This document shows positions 44,423 to 51,700 of a stretch of 64,000 nucleotides of DNA, one piece after another. The DNA is from Methanobacteriota archaeon (GTDB lineage: Archaea > Halobacteriota > Methanomicrobia > Methanomicrobiales > Methanoculleaceae): assembly GCA_023393455.1 (NCBI GenBank), contig JAEWLJ010000013.1, positions 1-64,000 of the forward strand. Reading direction: 5' to 3'. Numbering within the stretch: the first letter of the stretch is position 1; each line of letters opens with the position of its first letter. A program made the translations under genes and the position numbers. Under the pieces are notes generated by a model that was given only the letters and a program-made list of their open reading frames with translations, ran no database searches and had not been told where the DNA came from.

Positions 44423-44872
44423 CTACCGGCGGTAGATCGCCATCGTCTCGCCGTAGCCGGTCGCAACGGGGGTAAGAGCAGTATCGAGTTCGACTCGCCC
44501 GGCACCCGGCGGGAGGTCGATCTCCCGCTCCACGCCCCAGACCCGGATGAAGAAGCGGTGTTCTGCGCCCTTCGGCGGGCAGGGGCCGCCGTAGCCGGTC
44601 CTCCGGAAGTCGTTCGTCCCCTGGACGGCAGGGACCGGGCGGGAGACCCGGGGCTCCGGGGGGATGCCCGCGGGGATCTCGCCGGTCGACGGTATGTTCC
44701 AGGCAAGCCAGTGGGTGAACGTGCCTCGCGGAGCATCCGGGTCGTCCATGATGACCGCGAGGTAGGGTGCATCCGACCCGGAGACCCGTATCCGCGGGGA
44801 GAGGTTCTCCCCATCGCAGGTGTGCTCCGGGGGGAAATGGTCGAAATCGACGGTAATCGTCAGGTTCTGCAT
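44423..44872 (-). CDS. YbhB/YbcL (PEBP) family protein, copy 3, canonical site
   Basis: 149 residues with the complete PEBP ligand-binding signature: MDDPDAPRGTFTHWLAWNIP and GAEHRFFIRVWGVE, and the FPPEHTCDGENLSPRI segment. It is closest to copy 4. The start MQNLTITVDFDHFPP is well placed. The spacers between the array members have no recognisable promoter, so the four genes may be one transcript. Confidence 0.88.
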   Translation of the reverse strand: MQNLTITVDFDHFPPEHTCDGENLSPRIRVSGSDAPYLAVIMDDPDAPRGTFTHWLAWNIPSTGEIPAGIPPEPRVSRPVPAVQGTNDFRRTGYGGPCPPKGAEHRFFIRVWGVEREIDLPPGAGRVELDTALTPVATGYGETMAIYRR

Positions 44873-44944
44873 GCGTGGTTCACCTTCGCCACGCGAAAGC
44901 GGCGATCGTATATACCCGTTGCGGCAGGCGGGACGACGCCGGGC

Positions 44945-45421
44945 CTAGCACCTGGGTGACCCCGCTCCGGCCGCCCTCCCGTATGCCGCGATTGCCTCGC
45001 CGTATTCCCGGATCGTGTCACCCATGGCGCGGCCGAGGCCAACCCGATCAGCCCCGGGCGCGAGATCGAGCGGCCGGTCGAGGCCGTAGACATGAAAAAG
45101 GTAGCGGTGCGACTCCCCGCGAAGCGGGCAGGGACCACTATAGCCAATCTTCCCGGAGTCGTTCTTCCCCTGGACTGCGGCAACCGGCTCCGCTACAGTC
45201 TCTTCGGCCGGCAGGCCTTCAGGGATCCTCTCGGTCCGCGGTATGTTCCAGGCAAGCCAGTGGGTGAACGTGCCCCGGGAAGCATCGGGGTCTTCCATGA
45301 TGACCGCGAGGTACGGGGCTCTCCCGCCGAAGACAGTTATCGCCGGCGAGGTATCCGCGCCGTCACACGTATGCTCCGGTGGGAAGATGCCAAAGCCCAG
45401 GATCACCGTTAACGGTTCCAT
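44945..45421 (-). CDS. YbhB/YbcL (PEBP) family protein, copy 4, canonical site
   Basis: 158 residues from ATG 45421 (MEPLTVILGFGIFPPEHTCDG); an ATG two codons upstream at 45427 is possible. The site motifs MEDPDASRGTFTHWLAWNIP and GESHRYLFHVYGLD are intact. It is the first of the four tandem paralogues and follows the phosphoribosyltransferase gene by about 20 bases on the same strand, so the block may form one operon. Confidence 0.87.
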   Translation of the reverse strand: MEPLTVILGFGIFPPEHTCDGADTSPAITVFGGRAPYLAVIMEDPDASRGTFTHWLAWNIPRTERIPEGLPAEETVAEPVAAVQGKNDSGKIGYSGPCPLRGESHRYLFHVYGLDRPLDLAPGADRVGLGRAMGDTIREYGEAIAAYGRAAGAGSPRC

Positions 45422-45440
45422 CGTCACGCTCTCGTCCGCA

Positions 45441-46145
45441 TCAGACGAGCCCCATGTCCCGGGCCTGGACCAGCAGTTCCTGCACTTCCAGGTCGGTGAG
45501 GTCGTGCCACCGCTCGTAGGCCTGCGCCACCGCGAAGGAGGGGCTGGTCCTGAGGTTCAGGCAGACAACGAGGTCCGCCCTCCGTGCGATGAAGTTGACG
45601 GCATGAAGGGAGCCGGTGGGGACCGCCACGATGACCTTTTTGGGCGACTCGGCCCGGGCCGCCTCGATGGCGGCGAGCATCGTATACCCGGTCGCGAGGC
45701 CGTCGTCGATCAGGATCGCGGTCCGGCCTTCAAGCCCCGGTTCCTGCCGCCCGCCGGAGAACTTCTCCAGCCGCTCTGCCACGTTCGATTTAGCCTTCGC
45801 TATCGCGGCGCTCACCTCGGCGTCCGATAGGTGGAGCCCGGCCATGAGGCCCCGGTTCAGGAAGACCCGCCCGTCCCAGGTCACGGCACCGAACCCGGCC
45901 TCCGGGTTCCAGGGGATCTGCACCTTCCGGACGACCGCCATCCGGAGCGGGGCCTTGAGCGCCCGGGCCACCTCAAGCCCCGGCGGCACCCCCCCGGCCG
46001 GGATGGCGCAGATCACCGGCCGGGCGAGCGTCTCCATCGGCGAGAAGGTCGCCGCGAGGCGGCGCCCGGCATCGGTCCGGTCTTCAAAGACGCCCAGCCG
46101 GTCCCGCATCGCTCTATCCTCAATGATCCGGCTCGACTCAAGCAT
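45441..46145 (-). CDS. Phosphoribosyltransferase-fold protein
   Basis: 234 residues. The PRPP-binding loop AILIDDGLATGYTMLAA is intact, with an N-terminal ICAIPAGGVPPGLEVARAL segment and a hood-like insertion. Such stand-alone PRTases in archaea are annotated only as phosphoribosyltransferase family; the base substrate is not known. It precedes the PEBP array. Confidence 0.87.
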   Translation of the reverse strand: MLESSRIIEDRAMRDRLGVFEDRTDAGRRLAATFSPMETLARPVICAIPAGGVPPGLEVARALKAPLRMAVVRKVQIPWNPEAGFGAVTWDGRVFLNRGLMAGLHLSDAEVSAAIAKAKSNVAERLEKFSGGRQEPGLEGRTAILIDDGLATGYTMLAAIEAARAESPKKVIVAVPTGSLHAVNFIARRADLVVCLNLRTSPSFAVAQAYERWHDLTDLEVQELLVQARDMGLV

Positions 46146-46287
46146 AGGTCCGCCTTACTGCACCGGGATATTAACGTCTTGTGGTGGACAATTCCTTTTC
46201 CGGGAGAGCGATACCAATAACTTCCCGCAGATCGATGATAAGGCGGCAGATGATGCGAAGACAGAGTGACCAGTGGAGGCATCGGCG

Positions 46288-46704
46288 ATGACAACCGATG
46301 GCGTGACGCTGTATACCGACGGTGCGTCGCGAGGAAACCCCGGAGACGCTGCCTGGGCCTACGTGATCGTGCGGGACGGCACCGTCGTGGCCGGCCGCTC
46401 GGAATGTATCGGGACCGCGACGAACAACGTGGCCGAGTATCACGCCGTCATCAACGGCCTGAAGGGCGCCCGGGCGTTTTCCAGCGGCAGGCTGACGGTC
46501 CGGTCGGACTCGGAACTGGTCGTCCGCCAGCTCACCGGCCGGTACCGCATCACGAAAGAACACCTTGCAGACCTCGCGAGCGAGGTGCGAGAGCAGATGC
46601 GCAACTTCGCCGAGGTCAGGTTCGAGAGTGTCCCGCGAGAGCACCCCTGCATCCAGGTTGCGGACCGCCTCTGCAACGAGACGCTCGATGCGAGGAAGCG
46701 GTAG
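46288..46704 (+). CDS. Ribonuclease HI-like protein
   Basis: 138 residues from ATG 46288 (a GTG at 46273 adds five residues). The DEDD catalytic set is visible: first Asp in LYTDGASRGNPG, Glu in NNVAEYHAVINGL, Asp in VRSDSELVVRQL and Asp near the end (QVADRLCNE). The enzyme cleaves RNA in RNA-DNA hybrids. It belongs to the short archaeal type-1 RNase H group without the basic loop. The next gene starts 2 bases after its stop. Confidence 0.9.
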   Translation: MTTDGVTLYTDGASRGNPGDAAWAYVIVRDGTVVAGRSECIGTATNNVAEYHAVINGLKGARAFSSGRLTVRSDSELVVRQLTGRYRITKEHLADLASEVREQMRNFAEVRFESVPREHPCIQVADRLCNETLDARKR

Positions 46705-46705
46705 C

Positions 46706-47143
46706 ATGGCTGCTCTCGAGTGCATCCCCATCGGCATCGTCCGGTCGCCCTACCAGATCCGGGGCGACGCCCCAAGGCAGGGGCGCCTCGCGGATACCGT
46801 CGCGGAGATCCATGTCCTCGAAACCTATGCTGCGGGGCTCGAGGGGATCGAGCGGAGCAGCCATCTCATCGTGCTCTACTGGCTCGACCGGGCGGAGCGC
46901 GGGCTGCTCTTCGCGAAACCGCCGGGCGAGACCCGGGAACACGGAGTCTTCTCGACCCGCTCGCCCGCCCGCCCAAACCCGATCGGGCTCGGGATCGTCG
47001 ACCTGATCCGGCGGGATGGCGACGTCCTGGTGGTCCGGGGGCTCGATGCCCTGGACGGGACGCCGGTGCTGGACATCAAACCGTATTCCCCGGAGATCGA
47101 CTGCATCCCCGAGGCGACGGGCGGGTGGCACACGAAAAAGTAG
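46706..47143 (+). CDS. tRNA t6A37 methyltransferase TrmO-like (TsaA domain)
   Basis: 145 residues forming a TsaA/TrmO domain: IPIGIVRSPYQIRGDAPRQG, YWLDRAERGLL, FSTRSPARPNPIGLGIVDLI and DIKPYSPEID. TrmO methylates N6 of threonylcarbamoyladenosine at position 37 of tRNA with SAM; archaeal members may have a different specificity. It is coupled to the RNase HI gene. Confidence 0.83.
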   Translation: MAALECIPIGIVRSPYQIRGDAPRQGRLADTVAEIHVLETYAAGLEGIERSSHLIVLYWLDRAERGLLFAKPPGETREHGVFSTRSPARPNPIGLGIVDLIRRDGDVLVVRGLDALDGTPVLDIKPYSPEIDCIPEATGGWHTKK

Positions 47144-47289
47144 ATCAAGGTCCCGGAAACACCCCTGGAGGACAGCGACACGGCCGTCCTCCTCCTCCCC
47201 GCCGCCGGAGGCAGAATGCGTGGCTGAAACCCGGACCTCGGCGGCCGGACAGGGTTTTTGCCATCACCTATACCTTTTTGTGACGTTTA

Positions 47290-47306
47290 CCAGTAATATA
47301 TAATAA
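47290..47306 (+). promoter_or_regulatory. TATA box of the Mrp gene
   Basis: AGTAATATATAATAACT, a strong archaeal TATA element, lies about 45 bases upstream of the ATG at 47347. A GGAGGA ribosome-binding sequence follows near 47333-47338. Confidence 0.6.
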
Positions 47307-47346
47307 CTCCAGATTGTGAGATACCCTACCACGGAGGATACTTCTG

Positions 47347-48249
47347 ATGACGCAAACAAACGAACCCGATAAAGAAACCTGTGCCGGCAACTGCTCCAGT
47401 TGCCCGTCTGGATCCGGATGCAGCGATCCGAGAAATGCGGACGCCCCAAAAGACCTTCCCCCAAAGGCCAACGTCAACGTAAAGCACGTCGTCCTCGTCC
47501 TCTCCGGAAAGGGCGGCGTCGGGAAGAGCACAGTCTCGGCAAACCTCGCTTACGCCCTTGCCAACCGCGGCTATAAGACGGCCCTCATCGACCTCGACAT
47601 CCACGGCCCGGACATCCCGAAGATGCTCGGGATCGAGGACGCCCGTCTCCAGTCCTACGACGGGAAGATCATCGAACCGGTCAGGGTCACCGGGAACCTC
47701 GCGGTCATATCGATGGCATTCCTCCTCCCGGAGCGAAACACCCCCGTGATCTGGCGCGGCCCGATGAAGATGACCGTCATCCGGCAGTTCCTTGAGGATG
47801 TCAGCTGGGGCGACCTCGACTACATGATCGTCGACCTCCCGCCCGGCACCGGCGACGAGGCGCTCACCGTCGCCCAGCTCGCCCCGAACATCGCCGGAGC
47901 GGTCATCGTCACCACCCCGCAGGACGTTGCTATCCTGGATTCAGGCAAGGCCACCGAGTTCATCAAGAAACTCGAACTCCGGGTGCTCGGCATCGTGGAG
48001 AACATGAGCGGGTTCGTCTGCCCCCACTGCAATGAGGAGATCGATATCTTCGGCAAGGGTGGCGGCGAGAAAGAGGCGAAGCAGCTCGGGGTGCCCTTCC
48101 TCGGTGCCATCCCGCTCGACCCGGAGATGCGCAAAGCTGCCGACGAAGGAAGGCCGTTCATCATCCGCCGTGCCGGGGGCGAGGAGAACCCGACCTGGAA
48201 GAGTTTCGACGCCATCATGCAGGCCCTGGTGGCTCAGATCGAGGAGTGA
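47347..48249 (+). CDS. Mrp/NBP35 family Fe-S carrier ATPase (ApbC-like)
   Basis: 300 residues. The N-terminus is Cys-rich (CAGNCSSCPSGSGC), as in Nbp35-type carriers, and is followed by the deviant Walker A motif LSGKGGVGKSTVSANLA, Walker B-like DYMIVDLPPGTGDE and a second Cys pair FVCPHCN that binds a bridging 4Fe-4S cluster in the dimer. It assembles and delivers iron-sulfur clusters, of which methanogens need many. A small unknown gene follows 3 bases after the stop. Confidence 0.93.
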   Translation: MTQTNEPDKETCAGNCSSCPSGSGCSDPRNADAPKDLPPKANVNVKHVVLVLSGKGGVGKSTVSANLAYALANRGYKTALIDLDIHGPDIPKMLGIEDARLQSYDGKIIEPVRVTGNLAVISMAFLLPERNTPVIWRGPMKMTVIRQFLEDVSWGDLDYMIVDLPPGTGDEALTVAQLAPNIAGAVIVTTPQDVAILDSGKATEFIKKLELRVLGIVENMSGFVCPHCNEEIDIFGKGGGEKEAKQLGVPFLGAIPLDPEMRKAADEGRPFIIRRAGGEENPTWKSFDAIMQALVAQIEE

Positions 48250-48252
48250 AGC

Positions 48253-48570
48253 ATGGATTACTCGAAGATTCTTGCGGGCCGGGAGGAACCTCTCCCGATC
48301 TTTGCGCGGGTCGTCGAGGCACTCGAAGGGTTCGAGGAGTTCCCCTTCCTGCTTGAGCCCATCTACCGCGAGGCCTCGGAACTCGAGGACGACGACCTCG
48401 ACCGCCTCCGGTTCGGTCTCGTCCGCCTGCAGGTCTACGCCGACATCCACCGCTACGAGGATATGGAAGCGGCCCAGCGGATGAAGTACGTGGCCGCGAC
48501 GATCGAGCGGGTGCTCTTCGGCAAACTCCTCCTCGAAGGGGAAGAGGCCGGCGGCAAGCAGTGCTGCTGA
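48253..48570 (+). CDS. Small protein linked to the Mrp ATPase
   Basis: 105 residues, acidic and mostly helical (LPIFARVVEALEGFEEFPFLLEPIYREASEL ...), ending in EAGGKQCC. No family was recognised. The spacing of 3 bases from the Mrp gene implies co-translation, and the terminal Cys pair could accept or present a metal or cluster; that is inference only. Confidence 0.7.
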   Translation: MDYSKILAGREEPLPIFARVVEALEGFEEFPFLLEPIYREASELEDDDLDRLRFGLVRLQVYADIHRYEDMEAAQRMKYVAATIERVLFGKLLLEGEEAGGKQCC

Positions 48571-48814
48571 GCGGGACGGACGTTCCTGAGCGGTCCATTC
48601 CCGGGGCATGCAGGGTTGCGATCCCGCCGGCCATTCACGCTTCGGAACCCCAAACGATAGAGGGATTCGGGCAACCGCCCCCTCAGGAGTGATCCATCAC
48701 CTCCACTCAACCCTTTTTCCCGTGGGCACGTTCTTTTATGCTCCCGCTCGCGTGGGCTATGCCACGCTGCCCGGGATGCCGTTCGCCCCTGACTTTCGGT
48801 AGTGATCCAGGCGT

Positions 48815-48962
48815 ATGACTGATAACTATTCCGCCGCAAGGCGAGTGCATCTCGAAAGAGTGAGCGGACGAACTCGAACTACGCAAGCAACGAGTACTTC
48901 CTGCCCGTCATGGGCCTGATCTTTCTGCGGCACGCATACAGCCGGTTCCTGGGGGACGCCTA
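48815..48962 (+). pseudogene. Relic of type I restriction HsdM N-terminus
   Basis: In two overlapping frames the translation retains an HsdM N-terminal helical segment. An ATG at 48815 gives MTDNYSAARR. After a frame change (about 48841-48858) the stretch ERTNSNYASNEYFLPVMGLIFLRHAYSRFL (48862 on, shown in two parts: NSNYASNEYFLPV and MGLIFLRHAYSRFL) matches the start of N-6 DNA methylases. The catalytic domain is missing; the frame then runs into unrelated sequence. A stop at 48823 in the second frame confirms that it is broken. Confidence 0.6.
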
Positions 48963-48985
48963 TTCTCCAACCGCTGGTTGGAACT

Positions 48986-49162
48986 CTGCAAAACGAGTCT
49001 GCCGGTATCGATGGCTTCTCCGCCTCCAACCTCTGGCGAATGAAGTCTTTTTTTGAGGCGTATGCCGGTTCTAAAAAACTCGCACAACTTGTGCGAGAAA
49101 TCGGCCCGGCTCACCCGGGGGTTTGTGCAACGCACCATTGCACAATCTCCGTGGCACGGTAA
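48986..49162 (+). pseudogene. Relic of a DUF1016/YhcG-type nuclease N-terminus
   Basis: A 58-codon frame contains GFSASNLWRMKSFFEAY and LAQLVREIG, close to the N-terminal signature of DUF1016 (PDDEXK nuclease-associated) proteins, which often sit inside type I restriction loci. It lacks any start, ends at a TAA (49160-49162) and loses similarity after REIG. It is joined directly to the HsdM relic. Confidence 0.55.
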
Positions 49163-49210
49163 AAATCTCCAGAAGAGCAACCTCTCGTCCCAACGAACCT
49201 AAAATAAAGT

Positions 49211-50539
49211 TCAGTACGTCGCCAGGTACCGCTCAAGTTCCCAGGGGTGGACGGCCGTCCGGTAGGCGTCCCACTCCGCTTCAGCAACGTTCGTGAGTGC
49301 TTCGACGATATGGGGACCGAACGCTTTGCAGATGAGACCGTCGGCGAGCAGCGCCCGGTTCGCCTCGTACAGGTCTCCGGGCAGCGTCTCGATCCCGGCG
49401 CGCTCCCGCTCGGCGACCGTCATATGGTAGATGTTGTTGCTGACACCGGACGGCGGCTCGATCCTCTCCCGGACGCCCTCCATCCCGGCGGCGAGCATCG
49501 CGGCGAAGGCGAGGTAGGGATTGCAGGTGGGATCAGGACTCCGGAACTCGACCCGGGTGCTGTTGCCGCGGGGCGACGGGACCCGCACCAGGGCCGACCG
49601 GTTGCCAGCGCTCCAGCTGACGTAGCAGGGCGCCTCGTAACCCGGGACGAGCCGCTTGTAGGAGTTGATCGTCGGGTTCGCGACCCGGGTGATCGCCTTC
49701 GCGTGGGAAAGCAGCCCGCCGATGAAGTGCATGCAGGTCTCCGAGAGCTGCCGCGGTGCACCGGGGTCGTAGAACGCGTTTTCTCCGTCTCTCGCAAGCG
49801 AGCAGTTGACGTGCATCCCGCTCCCGCAGATGCCGTAGATCGGTTTCGCCATGAACGACGCATGCAGGCCGCGCATCAGCGCAATCGTCTTCGCGGCGAA
49901 CTTGAACGTGATGACGTTGTCGGCCGTGTGGAGCGCATCACTGTACTTGAAGTCGATCTCGTGCTGGCTCTCGGCGACCTCGTGGTGGGAGGCCTCGATC
50001 TCGAACCCCATATCGGTGAGCGCGAGGATGATCTCGCGCCGGACGTCTTCTGCGAGGTCGGTCGGCGCGAGGTCGAAGTAGCCGCCGACGTCCTGGAACT
50101 GCGTGGTCGGCCGCCCTTCGAGCATTCGGAAGAGGAAGAACTCCAGCTCCGGCCCGGTATTGAAGACGTAGCCGTCCCGCGCTGCATCCTCGAGCGCCTG
50201 CCGGAGGACGTAGCGCGGGTCGCCCTCGAACGGCTTGCCGTTCGCCATGCAGACATCGCAGACGAAACGCGCCTCCGCATACTCCCCCGACCGCCAGGGC
50301 AGGAGGCTGTAGGTCGAGAGGTCGGGCTTGAGCACCATATCGGACTCCTCGATCCGGACGAACCCCTCGATCGACGACCCGTCGAACCCGATGCCGCTGG
50401 TCAGGGCCTTCTCTGCCTGCTTCACCGGGATTGCGACGTTCTTGGGCATACCAAGGAGGTCTGTAAATTGAAGGCGGAGGAATCGGACATTATCCTGTTC
50501 GATGTGGTCGAGCATCACAGAAGCGGCGTCGCGGGACAT
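49211..50539 (-). CDS. glnA: Glutamine synthetase, type I
   Basis: 442 residues from ATG 50539 (MSRDAASVMLDHIEQDNVR); upstream frame to 50614 is not family-like. GSI signatures are present: GFDGSSIEGF, the metal-binding GPELEFFLF, HHEVAESQHEIDFKY, GSGMHVNCSLA and NPTINSYKRLVPGYEAP. It makes glutamine from glutamate, ammonia and ATP. The length and lack of a Tyr adenylation loop fit the GSI-alpha group, regulated by feedback rather than adenylation; that is family knowledge. It is divergent from the glutamate synthase operon. Confidence 0.95.
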   Translation of the reverse strand: MSRDAASVMLDHIEQDNVRFLRLQFTDLLGMPKNVAIPVKQAEKALTSGIGFDGSSIEGFVRIEESDMVLKPDLSTYSLLPWRSGEYAEARFVCDVCMANGKPFEGDPRYVLRQALEDAARDGYVFNTGPELEFFLFRMLEGRPTTQFQDVGGYFDLAPTDLAEDVRREIILALTDMGFEIEASHHEVAESQHEIDFKYSDALHTADNVITFKFAAKTIALMRGLHASFMAKPIYGICGSGMHVNCSLARDGENAFYDPGAPRQLSETCMHFIGGLLSHAKAITRVANPTINSYKRLVPGYEAPCYVSWSAGNRSALVRVPSPRGNSTRVEFRSPDPTCNPYLAFAAMLAAGMEGVRERIEPPSGVSNNIYHMTVAERERAGIETLPGDLYEANRALLADGLICKAFGPHIVEALTNVAEAEWDAYRTAVHPWELERYLATY

Positions 50540-50638
50540 GTGGAAGTCAACTTCTATCCGATGAAATAAATACCTATTGACACAAATATTCCGACAGAGT
50601 TCCAGAAACGGCAACTGAAGTTACTCACCGAGGTTACT
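50540..50638. promoter_or_regulatory. Shared divergent promoter of glnA and the glutamate synthase operon
   Basis: 99 bp separates two divergent nitrogen genes. AAATAAATAC (50564-50573) can serve as TATA element in either direction. GGAAGTCAACTTCT (50542-50555) fits the NrpR nitrogen-repressor operator pattern GGAA-N6-TTCC except for its last base and lies at the predicted glnA transcription start. This suggests nitrogen-dependent control, but a single imperfect site is weak evidence. Confidence 0.4.
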
Positions 50639-51700
50639 ATGTGCGGCATATTTGGTGTAATGGATAAGAGGCGCCAGATGATGGACGGATCCGGCATCCG
50701 GCAGGCCCTCTCCATGATGAACGAGCGCGGCAGCGGCGAGGGGGCGGGGTACGTTGCCTACGGCATCTACCCCGACTACCGGGACTGCTACGCGCTCCAT
50801 GTCTTCCTCGACAACGCTTGCGAGAGTAAAGCGGTTGTCGACGCAACACTGGAGCAGTGGGGGGCGATCGAGCACGACGAGGCGATCCCGACCTGCAACC
50901 AGCCGAACCTCAGGACGTCCTGCACCCCCTGGCGCTACTTCTTCAAGCCCGATGCCTCCCTCGCGCCAGAGAGCGCAACGCCCGAGAAGGACGTCGTCAC
51001 GAACCTCGTGATGCAGGTCAACACATGCGTAAACGGTGCCGAAGTCGTCTCCTCCGGGAAGAACGTCGGCGTCTTCAAGGCCGGAGGAGCCGGCAGCTGG
51101 CCGGAAGCGGTGGCGGACTACTACCGGATCCAGGACTACGAAGGCTACCTCTGGCTCGCCCACAACCGTTACGCGACGAGCTCCCCGGAGTTGTGGGAGC
51201 GGCCCGACCCGTTCAACCTGCACGACTGGAGCGTCGTGGAGAACGGTAAGACCACCACCTACGGGACCAACCGGCGCTACATCGAGAGTTTCGGGTACGA
51301 CTGCACGGCCTCCACCGACAGCGAGGTCATCGCCTACGCAATCGACCTCATGGTGCGGCGGCACGGCCTCGATATCGACCTCGCCGTCCGGGCGCTCGCT
51401 CCACCTTACTGGGAGGAGATCGACCGGATGCCTGAGGCCGAGCAGAAGTTGAACCGCGCCCTCCGGTTCGCCTACGGCCCTGCGGCGATGAACGGACCGT
51501 TCACCGTCGTGGCCGCGAACCCCGACATGATGGTCGGGTTCACCGACCGGGGCAAGCTCCGGCCGATGGTCGTCGGCGAGTGCGCGGACCGCCTCTATAT
51601 CGCAAGCGAAGAGTCGGCGATCCGGGCAATGGAGCCCTGCGTCGAGTCGATCACGCGACCGGCCGCAGGTGAGCCGGTCATCGGGAGGGTTGCCCCATGA
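50639..51700 (+). CDS. Glutamate synthase, glutaminase (class II amidotransferase) subunit
   Basis: 353 residues beginning MCGIFGVMD, where Cys2 becomes the N-terminal nucleophile that releases ammonia from glutamine. Later segments (WLAHNRYATSSPELWERPDPFN, YGTNRRYIESFGYDCTASTDSEV) match archaeal stand-alone GltB amidotransferase domains. Ammonia then goes to the FMN subunit encoded next, whose ATG overlaps this stop (ATGA). Confidence 0.92.
   Translation: MCGIFGVMDKRRQMMDGSGIRQALSMMNERGSGEGAGYVAYGIYPDYRDCYALHVFLDNACESKAVVDATLEQWGAIEHDEAIPTCNQPNLRTSCTPWRYFFKPDASLAPESATPEKDVVTNLVMQVNTCVNGAEVVSSGKNVGVFKAGGAGSWPEAVADYYRIQDYEGYLWLAHNRYATSSPELWERPDPFNLHDWSVVENGKTTTYGTNRRYIESFGYDCTASTDSEVIAYAIDLMVRRHGLDIDLAVRALAPPYWEEIDRMPEAEQKLNRALRFAYGPAAMNGPFTVVAANPDMMVGFTDRGKLRPMVVGECADRLYIASEESAIRAMEPCVESITRPAAGEPVIGRVAP

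Larger units (their letters stand above)
48571..49210. other. Intergenic region with a decayed restriction locus
   Basis: A 640-bp gap. Positions 48571-48810 show no signal. The centre (48815-49162) holds the HsdM and DUF1016 relics listed separately. A short inverted repeat (CTCGCACAA / TTGTGCGAG, near 49078-49100) lies within the second relic. Confidence 0.55.
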
